Positions 47,709-60,124 of a DNA stretch of 64,000 bases are shown here, piece after piece. Position numbers and translations under genes: made by a program. The notes below the pieces were generated by a model. The model searched no databases. It was not told where the DNA came from and worked only from the letters and a program-made list of their open reading frames with translations. The stretch spans positions 61,808-125,807 of the forward strand of contig WELA01007099.1 in the NCBI GenBank assembly GCA_009602735.1, read 5' to 3'. The stretch's first letter is position 1, and each line of letters opens with the position of its first letter. This DNA comes from Mesotaenium endlicherianum. Its lineage: Eukaryota; Streptophyta; Zygnematophyceae; Zygnematales; Mesotaeniaceae.

Positions 47709-48589
47709 TACAGGCTAAGAAAAGTCTTAACAACCGCATTGAAGCCCCATAGCTAATCATGAGGAAGGTGTACTATTTGAGCCTAATAAAGTAAGATAAA
47801 GGGAAGCTGTGACTCGGGGTGTGAGGTCTTCAGTCAGTTGAGGGGCCTCCAAGCACTCCAATCTCCAGGTCCAGCCAGGAGAGTCCCTCCTTTTGGGGTT
47901 GTCCCTCCTCAGGTCCAATCAATATCAAGCTCCTAAGTTAGCTAAGCATGTCCCTGTCATGATTTATTAAGTCGAGGTTGACGTACAAAACCAAGCTCTA
48001 CGTGTGTGAACCATCAACCTAGGAAGACCAACTTTGCATTGACTTAACGCATTTATATGTTGACCTTCTCTAGATTTCCAAGTCACCAAAGTGTAGCGCG
48101 TCGAAGCATCTTCCGAATGGCACCGGTTTCGCGTCGTTTGGTTAATTATCGAGCGAGATAGACGCGATCTAGTCCGCACTCCTTTCGGCACCTAGCGGAA
48201 TCACACCAAATGGCCAACTTGTGACTCAATGCACCCAAAGGTGACAATGTTGACTATTCGTGACCCCAAGGACCCCTAGCTTTGTGCGCACAAATCCGCG
48301 AGCCCTTTAGACTACATAAGTCTTGCATTTCCATAGTGTAAGTGCATCATTGAGGCTATAACTTGGTGACTGCATCACCTACTCCTTGAGGAAGCTTCCT
48401 CAAGTTTCAGATTCACTTTTGAGGCGCTATCTAGGTAGGACTACCCAAGGTAAGCTCCACCAATGAGAGACACTTAACATATTCTACGTGCTTTGCTTTG
48501 ATTGGTTTGAGTTATGCTTAGCCTATAGGAGTGCTAGTACATGCCTTGTACACATTAGTGGACATAGGAGAGCCTCTTAGAGTGACTAC
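47709..48589. other. Unassigned noncoding sequence
   Basis: No convincing ORF. It lies between the end of gypsy D and an E-type LTR segment and may include the upstream part of that LTR. Confidence 0.35.
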
Positions 48590-48974
48590 ATGCATTGGAT
48601 CCGCCGCATACGACGCCGGGTTTTCAGGNGACGCCGGGCTTTCAGGAGTATAAGTGCTAAAGATGTCCCTAGAGGAACATCTTTTTAGAAGTCCCATTAT
48701 GCCAGTTGTAAGTCACAGAGATTATCAGTCAAGCTTACACTTTTGTCTCTCGTGTTTTCAGGACCACTTAGTCTCTCTCTTGTGAAGAGCAAGCCTTGCT
48801 GGCTTCCAGTCACTAGAAGAACTTCACAAGTGGTGAGCAAAGTCACAGCTTATACCCCTGCCATAGGACTACTCTTGAAGATCATGATGTGCTTCCAGTG
48901 ATCTTTTGGGACAGACTTCATTAGTTGTTTTCCTACCAGATTGCAGTCTTGAGGTGCTCACCCTAGAGAGTACA
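48590..48974 (+). repeat. E-family LTR segment, inverted relative to 63166-64000
   Basis: Reverse-complement similarity to the right end of the window: GACGCCGGGTTTTCAGG, TCTCTCTTGTGAAGAGCAAG, GATCATGATGTGCTTCCAGT, GACAGACTTCATTA and a TCTTGAGGTGCTCAC...AGAGAGTACA end. An N at 48629 separates two copies of a GACGCCGGG.TTTCAGG phrase. Confidence 0.7.
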
Positions 48975-49060
48975 TACCCCTTAAATTAAAACATTTGACG
49001 CGTGACTATCGTTTGGCTATAAAGCCACATGTATTATAGACTTCATTGCAGCAAAGCCTG

Positions 49061-49780
49061 TGAAATGAATCGTCTTACCAAATAAGCGATTAACAATTAA
49101 TAAAGATCTTTATATCAGCAAGTAATCTTTATGGTAATTTCCGTTAACTGGTTAAACGGCAAAGGACAATACACTAGCAGTGAATAATACTCGTAAGTCA
49201 AATGCGAGTAAACTAGCATCAATAATGCAAATTAGTAAACTCATACATAAGCAAGGTTAGAAGACAGTGCGTATCAATGGCTTCTCGCCTTGGATTCAGA
49301 TCTCTCTCAGTAAGCTGTACAAGAGAGTTGGCCTCGTTTCCGAATGCCGAACTCGAGAGCAATGCCTAGCATATGTACATGGAATGAGTTTACTGTTCAA
49401 CGGTCAGTGCGATGGCACCGCCTACCCGGGAGTTAACCACGTTGGTAGGACCTCGGTTAACCAAATCCACCGCCATCTCCCATCATCCCGAATAGCCATC
49501 CATCATAGGGATGTCATCTGGCCATTCATCTAGCATATCGCACTTAGATGCATATCAAGGCAGTTCGCTGCTACCGAGTACGGAAGTCAGCTGGCTGTCA
49601 AAGAATGGGTCAGCAAGCTGACTTATATGGACTTCAGCCTGCTGCTTCCGGCTGAGTCATTAAACTGATAATTATGTAAAGTCCAGCAGACTGACTATTA
49701 ACTAGAGTTCAGCAGGCTGAACTTAATTAACTATTATATTTAAATGAATATTATATCCACTAATATACTGATTCATTACA
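49061..49780 (-). repeat. Family A solo LTR with TSD GCCTG
   Basis: 720 bp, TGAAATGAATCG...GATTCATTACA on the plus strand, flanked by GCCTG at 49056-49060 and 49781-49785. It closely matches the LTRs at 54082 and 62182. Young solo LTR. Confidence 0.95.
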
Positions 49781-50035
49781 GCCTGCTTCCATATTATGCA
49801 TTGCTTGTGTCATTGATACACACCCGACCTCCTACCGCACGACATCTCTGATGAGGTAAACAGCTAAAAGGAAGGAACCTACATTTGAGTGTAACAACCT
49901 GGGGTCTTGGCTAGCCAACTGGCAGCCAGGATCCCTTAGAAGCAAAAATGAATTGTGCAAAAGATGATTGAAGATTAGTGAGACCCAATTATGCCTATCC
50001 AAATGCAGACTCGTCAGCTGCCATTGGGACAGATT

Positions 50036-50163
50036 TATGCATCTGCCGAGATCCACGTTAGCGGCGGAGTGAGACAATAGATATAATATCCGACGTTACA
50101 GCGGTCACACAGGAGCATCTTAGAGGGGCGTTTAAGAGCCTGGCAGATACGGCAGGGGTGATT
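50036..50163 (-). other. PHD-finger-like segment after the integrase of gypsy E
   Basis: The minus strand reads CRICQALKRPSKMLLCDRC followed by NVGYYIYCLTPPLTWI. This is the C-x2-C, LLCDxC, GY.IYCL.PPL signature of the first part of PHD fingers, which in many proteins bind histone H3 tails. It sits downstream of the integrase, where chromoviruses carry a chromodomain. Confidence 0.7.
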
Positions 50164-50211
50164 AGCGAGAACGGTGGCTAAAAGGGGTGATTAGCGAGAA
50201 CGGTGGCTAAA
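50156..50211. repeat. Short tandem duplication (about 28 bp, two copies)
   Basis: GGTGATTAGCGAGAACGGTG plus GCTAAA occurs twice in tandem beside the PHD-like segment. Confidence 0.8.
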
Positions 50212-53200
50212 GTAGGGTACTGCGCAAGTTGGATAATGGGGAGATGACAAGGGGCGCGGTTGTGTAAGTGGTCACGTGTGGTACGATCGTGAGACCCGAC
50301 CTAAGTCAGCACCCCTGAAGGGGCCACGGCAATGACACGCAAGATCAATGGCTGGCTAGAGACGTCAAATGTGGAATGGATTTGACATTTAAGGTAGACA
50401 AAGTTGCCGATAGAGTATGAAGCAATGTGAGGTTGATACTGGCCGCTACGTGTGTGCGCATAGCGTCGAGTGTCGCGGTGCTGCGCGATGTGTAAGTTGG
50501 CCATGGTCATGGGCATGACGCACTGGAATAAGAGCAAGCGAGCTGCGATTTTTTCTTGCCGTGCTTGCGTATCTTGCCGTGCCGTGCCGTGCTTGCGGAT
50601 TGGTGAGGGAAAGGGGTGCATCAAGGCGAGGCTGTAGGGATGCGGGCAAGAATGGGTCACGTCCATAGAGGAGGAAGTAAGGGGAGAAAGCAAGCAATGA
50701 AACCTGCCGGTCAAAATTATAGCCTATCTTCAGCCAAGGCAATGCTTGATCTCAGTCAGGGACACTATGTGTGAGACTGTCTTCGCGCAGCATGCGCTTA
50801 ACAATCTAAACCATGTGCTTGGCTAACCCGTCGGCCTAAGGGTGATTGCGGGAGGTGAGATGATGATCAATGCAAGAACGGACGAGGAGGGCCTGAAAAG
50901 CACCCTGAAACTCCATGCTGTTGTCTGTGAGGACCTCGGCGTAAGCGCCGAAACGCACGAGGACGCGATTGAAGAAGATGGAGGTGACGAGAGCGCTAGA
51001 CTTAAAAGGCAAAGGGACAAGTTTGACCCACTTGGAGAAGTGCTCAATTATGACGAGAACGTACAGCTGGCGATGACCAAAGAGAGGCAGCTTGCCAAGC
51101 GAGACCAACAGACCAACGGTAAAAGAGGCCGCGAATGGGCAACGAAGTTCAGGTGTACCTCGCTCGCAGATGGCGCACTGGCTAACCCAGCGTGTGATGT
51201 CGGATTGCATGTGGACCCAACAGTATGAGGTCTGCAGCAAGCAGTATGTGCGCCGCACGTCGAAATGACCGTGCTGCTCGTGGGTGCGCTGAACCAGGGT
51301 CTGTTGGTCTAAGGGCGCAGGAACAATCTTGACAACATTGGGCAGGAGACGTAGCAGATGATTGTCACGCCACTGGTACCAGAGGCTACAATGCTGTACG
51401 CGGTCCCGGGCGGCGCGTGTCGGGGGCAAGGCATTCGTTTGCAGGAAGGCAAGGGCGGCGTCGTCCAGCCACATGTCTGGTGTAGCGGGTGCGACATGAG
51501 AAGCGCCTTCGACCTGCACATCCAGCAAATATACTAGGAGAGACGAGGACAAATTTGGAGGGAGGAGCAGGGAAACAAAAGCGCTTGCGTGCCAACCAGA
51601 GAGGAGTTGTTCCTGCTCTGCGGGGTCGTAACGAGCTCCGGTGAGGTCAGAGCAGGACGCTTCAAAATTACAACTAAAATCGTCGACGCCCAAGTGCGCA
51701 ATACCTGCCTTATGTATGATCGTGAAATCATATTCCTGCAAGATCAAGGCCCAGCGCGCGTGTTTCCTTGTCAGCGTTTGGTTTGTCAGCAACCACTTAA
51801 GAGGCTGGTGGTCAGAGACAAGGGTGAAGGTTTGACCATGAAGGTAGTGACGAAAATGGACGAGCTCCACTCGACGGCAAGGCATTCTCCATTGTACGAG
51901 CTATGATTGCGCTCAGCCGGGTTGTTGCTAGGGCTGGCATACACAATGACGTATTTGGACTTGTCGTCGTTCGCCTGCACTAACACTGCCCCCAGCCCAA
52001 GCAAGCTCCAGTCAATGTGGATGACAAAGAGCCGAGCATGATTGGGTCGTTGCAAAACAGGACCCAAAGTGAGAGTATCCTTTAGAGCGTCAAACGCATC
52101 TTGGCAGGCGGAGGTCCAATCCCATGGTTGGTTCTTTTTCAACAGGTTTTTAAGAGGAGAGGCCAAGGCGCTAAGATTAGGCACAAAGTGTTCATAGTAT
52201 TGGCAAACACACATAAGCACGTAGACGAGAAAGGTCAGTGGGGAATGGGATACGACGCAGGGCCTCAATCTTGACTTGTTGAGGGGCAAGTCCGCCTGGG
52301 ACAATATATTGTGGCCCAGGTATGGAATGGTGCGCGTCGCAAACTTGCACTTAGCTAAGACGGTTGCCTGTCAAGCGTGTCCCAATACACTGGCGGTCGC
52401 GGCGCCGGCGGCAGGGAATTTTGCTGTCGCCAGCAGGGCGATGCATGCCAGGGTTGCGTTTATCGGTGCCCGCGCCGACAGAGGGTCAAGCTGCGCAGTC
52501 CTATCGGTGGGCCTGCGAGCTGTGTTGACGTAAGAGGTGCCGCCTGTCAACAAGTCGACACGTGCGTATGGGTTGCTGACAGATGTTGGCGCAAAGCTCG
52601 CGGAGGATGCGACAGCTCCGTTGTCAGAGCCTGTAGCTCTGGTAGCGGGTGCGCCAGTGTCGAGCGCACGAGTGCGAGGGCGTTGGATTGCTGCTGCATT
52701 CCGCAGCGAGTGTAGGGGCGGCTCGTTGACAAGTTTGGACGATGGCGCAAGGTCTTGGCTGGCATCAGCTGTAAGTGCCGCAACTTCAGCTGGGGGAGCG
52801 CAGGCGTAGAGTGCCCCACATGCGTCGTAGCCGGCGCCAGCGTCGCGGGCGTGCAGGCGGGCGATGTCGGCCTTGGCTGCGACCAGTGCTTTGCTGAGTA
52901 CGTTGTAGCTGTAGTGGTCCTCGCCGAGGGTCATCACGGCGCTAGTTGTAGCCGTGGCCGACGTTGTCGCAAGACGTGCGCCAAAGCGAGGGTTATGCGT
53001 GCCTCGTTGGCCTGCAGCGGCAGAGGGTCTGTTACAAGTGCGTCCGTTCTCGAGGTTGCGCTTCTTCTGCAGGCTGACGACCTGCAGGTGACCAATCTTG
53101 CCAAGTAGGCTTAGTCACCGGGCTTGCTATTTTGCGCGAGCGTGCTGTCACGGCGTGAGTGGCCCGTCTTCCCGCACGACCAGCACGGGTCGCTCATTGT

Positions 53201-53390
53201 GGCGGCCATGGAGATACGGCCCCTCGGAGGTCCGCGCTGCTTTACCTGCGGGGGAAGCTCGGAGCGCTGTGGCTGCTGCTGCTGAGACTGGCGAGCGGGC
53301 GCAGTGCAGACGGCCAAAGATGGCAGCATAGTGACCTCTTGTTGCACGCCAGTGGATGAGAGGCCCACACGATTGCTGATGTTGCTTTGT

Positions 53391-53531
53391 GCGTAACGAT
53401 CCGCCGCGTGGCCGAATGCGGTGCGTGCGACACGTCGCTGAAAGGCGACGGAAGTGTCGGTTTGAATTGTAAACGTACAATCGGCGCGCGATCAAATTAC
53501 CTCGAGTTACCTTTTTGTTCTTATCGCTACA
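53391..53531 (+). repeat. Solo LTR of the TRIM family inside gypsy E gag
   Basis: About 140 bp, reverse complement of the 139-bp repeats at 63193-63331 and 63529-63667 (ends GTAACGATCC...TATCGCTACA). No clean flank duplication, so it is older than the complete TRIM. Confidence 0.85.
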
Positions 53532-54081
53532 CCGTGCGGCGGCCATACTTTGCTTCTCAATGGAACGATAGGTGTCCTCAAGAGTGTACTTGAAGCTGAT
53601 GCGGTCGATGAGGGGGACAATGGCTCTCTCTCTCAGACGCGGCTCTACGGCTTGCAAGAAGATCTTCGCAGCCTCACAATCGGTGAACGTGCCCACGTCT
53701 TGGCGTAGGTGGGTCAGATGTTGATACATCACGCGGATTGTCTCGTTCTTGCGGCGGAAGAAGTGACGCAGCTCGTACACCTTCCCCTCATTGTCGGCCC
53801 GGAACTCCTCTCTGAGGATGTCCCAAAAGGCCTTAACGAGGTCAGCAAGCGCGACGGCCACACCGTCTTATCGCTCTGTGCGGGTGAGAATCTCGGTTGA
53901 CTTCTCACGGAAGGTGTCGCGAGCCTCGTGAAGAAGGTAACGCATAAGCGTGCCGAACTTTTGGCGCTTAGTGGGCGCGGGAGTCTTGAGCTTCAAGAAG
54001 TCGAAGCAGCCTCAAATTTTGAGATAGTGTCCTCCAGATCACAAGAGCATGGCCTGCCGCTGTAGTGGAAGAGAGAGGCCT

Positions 54082-54826
54082 TGTAATGAATCAGTATATT
54101 AGTAGATATAATAATCATTTAAATATAATAGTTAATTTAGTTCAGCCTGCTGATCTTCAGTTAGTAGTCAGTCTGCTGAACTTTAGTTAATAATCAGTCT
54201 GCTGGACTTTACATAATTATCAGTTTAATGACTCGGCCAAAAGCAGCAGGCTGAAGTCAACTTAAGTCAGCTTGCTGACACATTCTTTGACAGCCAGCTG
54301 ACTTCCGTGCTCGGTAGCAGCGAACTGCCTTGATATGCATCTAAGTACCACCTGCTAGATGAATGGCCAGATGACATCCCCATGATGGATGGCTATTCGG
54401 GATGATGGGAGATGGCGGTGGATTTGGTTAACCGAGGTCCTACCAACGTGGTTAACTCCCGGGTAGGCGGTGCCATCGCACTGACCGTTGAACAGTAAAC
54501 TCATTCCATGTACATATGCTAGGCATTGCTCTCGAGTTCGGCATTCGGAAACGAGGCCAACTCTCTTGTACAGCTTACTGAGAGAGATCTGAATCCAAGG
54601 CGAGAAGCCATTGATACGCACTGTCTTCTAACCTTGCTTATGTATGAGTTTACTGATTTGCATCATTGATGCTAGTTTACTCGCATTTGACTTACGAGTA
54701 TTATTCCCTGCTAGTGTATTGTCCTTTGCCGTTTAACTAGTTAACGGAAATACCATAAAGATTACTTGCTGATATAAAGATCTTTATTAATTGTTAATCG
54801 CCTATTTGGTAAGTCGATTCATTTCA
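54082..54826 (+). repeat. 5' LTR of the whole family A element
   Basis: 745 bp; TG...CA ends; preceded by GGCCT. Confidence 0.95.
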
Positions 54827-54827
54827 G

Positions 54828-54839
54828 TGGTATCGGAGC
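54828..54839 (+). other. Primer-binding site of the family A element
   Basis: TGGTATCGGAGC one base after the LTR; same variant as in element C and the TRIM. Initiator-Met type. Confidence 0.87.
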
Positions 54840-54860
54840 AGTTATCACAGTCTTCTTTGT

Positions 54861-56339
54861 ATGGTAAGGACAAGGTCTCAAACTAGCAACTCCCGAGACA
54901 TGGAGAACCAGGATAACGAGAATGTCGAAAACCAGGCGGAAAGCCATGTAGCGGGAAACCGTACCTATTCGGAAGCAGTAGCGGATACTGCAGCTAGGGA
55001 GGCTGCAGATGAGGCAGCTGCTATTGCCTCAGTCGCAGCTCAGCAAGCTGAGGAGGAGATAGCCAGACTAGAAGCTGAACAAGTAGCAAAGGCCGCTGAA
55101 GATATACAAAGGAGGGAAGGACAGCCAGCTGACGAGCGCACTGTTGAAGAACTTATGGCATCAAGGGCCAATGTTCTGAACCCACCTCCTGCCGTACAAC
55201 TCAATGTACCCCTAGGTCAAATACGTGACCGGCTGAATGCGGCAGGAATTGCTGCTGCAGGAGCAAGAGGGATTGTTGAGGACACTACTCAGCGAGTAGA
55301 TGCCAATGCTGCTGCTGCATTTGCTAATCTACCACCCCAAAATGTAGACTTGGGAGCATTGTTCGTTCAGATGCAGTCGCAAATGGCGACCATGTATCAG
55401 TCCCAGCAGGAGGACAAAAGAATCATAATGTCCCTACTCCGGGACAGAGACCAACTGGGGTCTCACACCACTAGTGGTGGTGGCCGAGGGCCTAGTAAGC
55501 CCAAGCCGAAACCTCCCCAGGACTATGATCCTGAGGGAAACAGAAAATATTACCTGATCAAGTTTCTCGCGGATGTTGAGCAGTGGCTGGAGAACTACCC
55601 AGAACTGCAAGATTACGAGAAGGTCAGGCACACCGGTGCGCTACTGAAAGGCAGTGCCGCAGACTGGTGGCTTTACTGGAAGGAAGAGCGTAAGGCTCGG
55701 CAACTCGGTGACCCTACGTGGGTAGAGTTTGTCGAGAAGTTGCATGAGAAGTTTGATGTCATCAACCAGCAGGAGAAAGCTATCTATGCGATGATCTCCC
55801 TGACACTGAAGCAGACCACTTCAGTTGCTGAGTTTGCTCAAAAGTTCCAAGAGAACATGATGAAGCAGCCTGATTTGCCAGAACGGTATAGGATAGCATA
55901 CTTCAGGTATGGCTTGAAATCCGAGGTCTCTGGTCATTTTGCTGAGAAAAAGTATGAGAAACTGGCTGACTTGATCCAGGATGCTGACGCCTGGGATCAG
56001 CAGCAGTTCAATCACAAGCGCCAGAGTAACGCTTTGGTGTCTAAGATTGTCAAAAAGCCCCACGGTTCCTACAATGCAGTTGAAGGAGACCAGGCTGAGG
56101 ATAATCAGGGTGATGAATATGAGTATGAGTACAATGCTATTCAGTCTAGAGGTAGAGGTGGTCCCTCTCGAGGTGGCTATGGAAGGGGTGGTGGTAGGAC
56201 TAAGCCGAGACCAGCCTCAGCAAAATCTACTTGCTACCATTGTCAGCAGAAAGGCCACTACAGAGAACAGTGTCCGGTCAAGCACCTGCCTAAGGTCGAG
56301 AGAAAAGACCAGCCTTTAAAAGACAGCAACAGTCAGTAA
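54861..56339 (+). CDS. Gag of the family A element
   Basis: 492 residues starting [10 protein letters not shown]. The N-terminal third is rich in Ala, Glu and Gln and probably coiled-coil ([20 protein letters not shown]). The capsid-like middle has [34 protein letters not shown] and [17 protein letters not shown] Gly/Arg-rich stretch precedes the CCHC zinc knuckle [14 protein letters not shown] at about residues 458-471. The start is a good ATG just after the primer site. The pol frame lies -1 relative to gag and is open across the gag stop. Confidence 0.93.
   Translation: MVRTRSQTSNSRDMENQDNENVENQAESHVAGNRTYSEAVADTAAREAADEAAAIASVAAQQAEEEIARLEAEQVAKAAEDIQRREGQPADERTVEELMASRANVLNPPPAVQLNVPLGQIRDRLNAAGIAAAGARGIVEDTTQRVDANAAAAFANLPPQNVDLGALFVQMQSQMATMYQSQQEDKRIIMSLLRDRDQLGSHTTSGGGRGPSKPKPKPPQDYDPEGNRKYYLIKFLADVEQWLENYPELQDYEKVRHTGALLKGSAADWWLYWKEERKARQLGDPTWVEFVEKLHEKFDVINQQEKAIYAMISLTLKQTTSVAEFAQKFQENMMKQPDLPERYRIAYFRYGLKSEVSGHFAEKKYEKLADLIQDADAWDQQQFNHKRQSNALVSKIVKKPHGSYNAVEGDQAEDNQGDEYEYEYNAIQSRGRGGPSRGGYGRGGGRTKPRPASAKSTCYHCQQKGHYREQCPVKHLPKVERKDQPLKDSNSQ
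56315..56321 (+). promoter_or_regulatory. Candidate -1 ribosomal slippery site between gag and pol
   Basis: T TTA AAA in gag phase, a canonical X XXY YYZ heptamer, 15 bases before the gag stop codon, with pol open in the -1 frame from there. Frameshifting of this kind is known for Ty3/gypsy elements; a downstream RNA structure was not assessed. Confidence 0.55.
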
Positions 56340-56407
56340 TCCAGTCTACTGACTGTGAGGATGCTAGAGATAGTGAGTCGTCACTAGCTGCCCTCGTAGC
56401 AGGTATT

Positions 56408-59400
56408 ATGGGTCCTGCTGAACTGGATTCACTATGCATGCCTGACAACCAGATAAAGGAGACCATCAGCAATATAGACGTCCAGAGAGTGCACACTCTG
56501 GATGCTCTTGTTCCACCTGATGTCCAACATTTCTTTGCTACGTCAGGAGAACAATGCGAAAGTCAGGAAAAGACAGTCCCCCCTATCCTACTGCATTGCA
56601 TGATTGCAGGTAGGAAGGTGAGGGCATTTGTTGACGGAGGGGCGTCACATACTTTTATCCACAAGGACTTAGTTAAGCGGCTAAGGCTGCCTACTGTCAC
56701 CCAAGGGAATAGAAAAATATTCCTTGGAGATGCCTCAAGTATCCCGGGAGGAGTTATAACCAAGCCTATTGAGGTCCAGTTAGGTTCTGGCATTGCAGTT
56801 CTAACTGAAACGCTTACATTTGAGGTACTCAACACTGGCTTTTATGATCTCGTGCTAGGCAGGTCCTGGCTTAATAGACATCAAGCTGAAGTGTGTTGGA
56901 GCAGAGGTACAGTTAAAGTGAGAGGAGCCAGTGATGGGCAGACTGACTTGGCACCCACCAGTGCTCTTCCTCTTGTCCTGTGTGGATGGCAAATGAAGGA
57001 AAAGAAGAGGCTTCCAGAAGGATGCAAGTTGCTGAATGCAATGGAGTTCGTCAAAAGCTGGAACCAGAAGGAAGACAGAATGTTCTGTCTGCTGCTAAGA
57101 GAGGTACCTCCTCAACCTGAAGAAGTGGTTGAGAAAAAGGTACACCCTCCGGAACACCCTACTGCTGCAAACATTGTTGCTCAGTACACGGATGTGTTTA
57201 ATATGCCTCCAGGACTACCCCCTAAGCGGGAAGTAGATCATAGGATTGATTTATTACCTGGTAGCCAGCCACCCTGGCAACGCACGTATGGCTTGTCTTA
57301 TTTGGAGAGTGAGGAGTTGAAAACACAGATTGCAGAGCTGGAGGAAAATGGTTACATTTCTCCCAGTAAATCACCGTACGGCGCACCTATCCTATTTGTT
57401 AAGAAAAAGGATGGCAGTATGCGGATGTGTGTGGATTACAGAGCCCTGAACAGAATTACAGTAAAGAACAAGTATGCTTTACCCAGAATCGAGGACTTGC
57501 TTGATACCCTGTCTGGCGCTAAGGTGTTCAGTAAGATAGATCTCAAGAGTGGTTATCATCAAATCAGAATTGCTGAGGGGGATGAACACAAGACTGCTTT
57601 CCGCACACGTTATGGACACTATGAGTTCAACGTGATGCCATTTGGACTGACTAATGCTCCTGCTACCTTTATGGGTGCTATGAATGACATTTTCAGACCT
57701 TATTTGGATAAGTTTGTGCAAGTTTTCCTGGATGATATTTTAATTTTCTCTAAAGATGAAGCTCAGCACACTGAACACTTAAAGAAAGTGCTGGACACTC
57801 TGCGGAAAAATCACTTGTATGCTAAAATGAGCAAGTGTGATTTCTTTAAGGAAAGTATTGAATTCTTAGGCCACGTTGTCAGTAAAGAGGGCATCAGTGT
57901 GGATCCTAAGAAAGTCCAGACCATAAGGGACTGGCCAGTACCACAGTCTGTCTCTGAAGTTAGATCCTTCCTCGGGTTGGCTAACTACTATAGGAGATTT
58001 ATTGAGAATTATTCCACAAAGGCCAGTAAACTGACTGACCTTACTAAGAAAGACATCGGGTATGTGTGGGGGGAAGAGCAGCAGGCTGCCTTCCAGACCC
58101 TTAAAGATGCCCTTTGTTCTGCCCCAGTGCTAGCCGTGTATGACCCCAGCAAACCGGTGCAGGTGGTTACTGATGCCTCTGATTTTGCCATGGGTGCTAT
58201 TTTGTTGCAGCCTGCTGACAAAACCACAAAGGATGGTAAGGTACGGCAGGAGTGGCATCCTGTGTTGTATGAGTCTATGAAATTTAATCCAGCGGAGATT
58301 AATTACTCAGTGCATGATAAAGAGCTGCTAGCTATCATTCATGTACTCAAACAGTGGAGAGCATACTTACATGGTAAAGCTTTTAAGGTGATTACAGATC
58401 ATCTAGCTCTGACCCACTTTCAGAAGAAGTCCAAGCTGTCGAGGAGGGAGAACCGCTGGAGCCAGATGCTGGAGCAGTTCCAAGTCCAGATCGACTACAA
58501 ACCAGGGAAGTTGAATCCTGCTGATGCACTCTCTAGAAGACCTGACTTGCAAGAAAGGAACTTTAGTCAGCATGCTGTAGATAAAGTCCTGTGTGCACTC
58601 ACTTCACTAAAGGTGAAAAAGTCCTTCCTTGAACAACTTAGGAAAGCCTACCTTTCTGACCCAACATTTGAGCCCAGCCCCACTACTGGTATGTGTCGTG
58701 CTACCGCACTCGGGTATAAGCTCAAGGGAGGGGTCTGGGTGACTGAAACCACTTCAGGCAGGCTGAAGCTGGTCATTCCTAATAATTTGGAAATAAGGTC
58801 TCTCTTACTGAGTCAAGCTCATGACAGTCTCCTGGGTGGACATTTGGGGCAGGCCAAAACTGTTGGCAAACTGGCAAAACATTATCATTGGGAGGGGTTA
58901 CCCCGGGAGGTCTTGAAATATGTCAAGTCCTGTGACCAGTGTCAGAGAAATAAGTCTCGGCACACACCACCCGGAGGTCTCTTGCAACCGCTACCCATCC
59001 CAGCGGGACGCTGGGAAACTATATCCATGGACTGGGTGGTCTCACTACCAAGAACTGCCAACGGGCATGATTCAATACTGGTAGTCGTGGATAAACTGAC
59101 AAAAATGGTCATTTTTATCCCCACAACTGTCAAAGTGACTGCACTCGAAACAGCGAGACAGTTTTACAACCATGTAGTATGCCAACATGGGCTCCCTTCT
59201 AATATCATCTCAGACAGAGACTCAAAATTCACCTCTAAGTTCTGGAGAGCTTTAATGGGGTTAATGGGAGTCAAACAGCTGCTCAGCACAGCAAACCACC
59301 CTCAGACTGATGGGCAGACTGAAAGAACTAACCGAGTTCTGCAGGAGGTGCTGAGAGCATATATTAACCAAAAACAAGATAATTGGGATGACCTGTTGCC

Positions 59401-60124
59401 TCAAATTCAGTTTGCGGTCAACAGTGCGGTGCACGCGTCAACGGGCAAAACTCCTTTTGAACTCAGCCTGGGTAGAGTCCCTAAGTCTCCTCTAGATGTG
59501 CTAGGGGAATCTTTAACTCACCCTGAAGGGATTGACAACCCGGTCTCCCTCCAGTTAACTCAGGAGTTTGCTGACACCCTGTCAGAAGTCCAACGAAACT
59601 TGCACACGGCCCAAGAAAACCAACAAAAATACGCTAATCAACACCGTCGGGAACTGACATTTTCCAAGGGGGATTTAGTCAAACTGCATTCTCAGCACCT
59701 GTACCTCCCTGGTGTGGTCAAGAAAAAGCTTGGCCCTGTCTGGGTCGGTCCATATTCGGTGGTCCGTCGTGTCGGTCAGAATGCTTACAAACTGAACATG
59801 TCAGCTGAATACAAGGGGCACCCGGTCTTTAATGTCTCCTTCCTGGAACCGTACATCAAAGGTGATACACTGTTCACAGGTCGGTTCCCTGTCCAACCGG
59901 GACCGGTCCCCGCTGTCCGGGACGGCGACCCTGAGGAATATGAGGTCGATGAGATTTTAGACGCTCGCTCGGTCCGTCGATCGTCTAAATATGTCATGAA
60001 ATACCTCATTCGATGGAAGGGTTACGATGCCTCTGGGGACACTTGGGAGTTTAAGGACCACTTGACCAATGCCAAAGGGGCGTTGACACGGTTCCACCTT
60101 CGGGCCGCTGGAGTCCCTCCATAA
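56408..60124 (+). CDS. Pol of the family A element (PR-RT-RH-INT-chromodomain)
   Basis: 1238 residues from the first ATG of the frame. Protease [15 protein letters not shown] at about residues 73-87; RT with [20 protein letters not shown] and FLDDILIFS at about 440-448; RNase [14 protein letters not shown]; integrase zinc-binding H...H...C..C at about 805-845 (CDQCQRNK); DDE core with [35 protein letters not shown] and [18 protein letters not shown]-like [18 protein letters not shown]...[16 protein letters not shown]; and a chromodomain [15 protein letters not shown]...[17 protein letters not shown] at about 1176-1215. This order and the chromodomain define a chromovirus. Chromodomains are known to direct integration toward marked chromatin. 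Confidence 0.95.
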   Translation: MGPAELDSLCMPDNQIKETISNIDVQRVHTLDALVPPDVQHFFATSGEQCESQEKTVPPILLHCMIAGRKVRAFVDGGASHTFIHKDLVKRLRLPTVTQGNRKIFLGDASSIPGGVITKPIEVQLGSGIAVLTETLTFEVLNTGFYDLVLGRSWLNRHQAEVCWSRGTVKVRGASDGQTDLAPTSALPLVLCGWQMKEKKRLPEGCKLLNAMEFVKSWNQKEDRMFCLLLREVPPQPEEVVEKKVHPPEHPTAANIVAQYTDVFNMPPGLPPKREVDHRIDLLPGSQPPWQRTYGLSYLESEELKTQIAELEENGYISPSKSPYGAPILFVKKKDGSMRMCVDYRALNRITVKNKYALPRIEDLLDTLSGAKVFSKIDLKSGYHQIRIAEGDEHKTAFRTRYGHYEFNVMPFGLTNAPATFMGAMNDIFRPYLDKFVQVFLDDILIFSKDEAQHTEHLKKVLDTLRKNHLYAKMSKCDFFKESIEFLGHVVSKEGISVDPKKVQTIRDWPVPQSVSEVRSFLGLANYYRRFIENYSTKASKLTDLTKKDIGYVWGEEQQAAFQTLKDALCSAPVLAVYDPSKPVQVVTDASDFAMGAILLQPADKTTKDGKVRQEWHPVLYESMKFNPAEINYSVHDKELLAIIHVLKQWRAYLHGKAFKVITDHLALTHFQKKSKLSRRENRWSQMLEQFQVQIDYKPGKLNPADALSRRPDLQERNFSQHAVDKVLCALTSLKVKKSFLEQLRKAYLSDPTFEPSPTTGMCRATALGYKLKGGVWVTETTSGRLKLVIPNNLEIRSLLLSQAHDSLLGGHLGQAKTVGKLAKHYHWEGLPREVLKYVKSCDQCQRNKSRHTPPGGLLQPLPIPAGRWETISMDWVVSLPRTANGHDSILVVVDKLTKMVIFIPTTVKVTALETARQFYNHVVCQHGLPSNIISDRDSKFTSKFWRALMGLMGVKQLLSTANHPQTDGQTERTNRVLQEVLRAYINQKQDNWDDLLPQIQFAVNSAVHASTGKTPFELSLGRVPKSPLDVLGESLTHPEGIDNPVSLQLTQEFADTLSEVQRNLHTAQENQQKYANQHRRELTFSKGDLVKLHSQHLYLPGVVKKKLGPVWVGPYSVVRRVGQNAYKLNMSAEYKGHPVFNVSFLEPYIKGDTLFTGRFPVQPGPVPAVRDGDPEEYEVDEILDARSVRRSSKYVMKYLIRWKGYDASGDTWEFKDHLTNAKGALTRFHLRAAGVPP

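Noticed and set aside
52276-53331. Several plus-strand ORFs of 66-117 residues
   Set aside because: Antisense of the minus-strand gypsy E gag and pol region.
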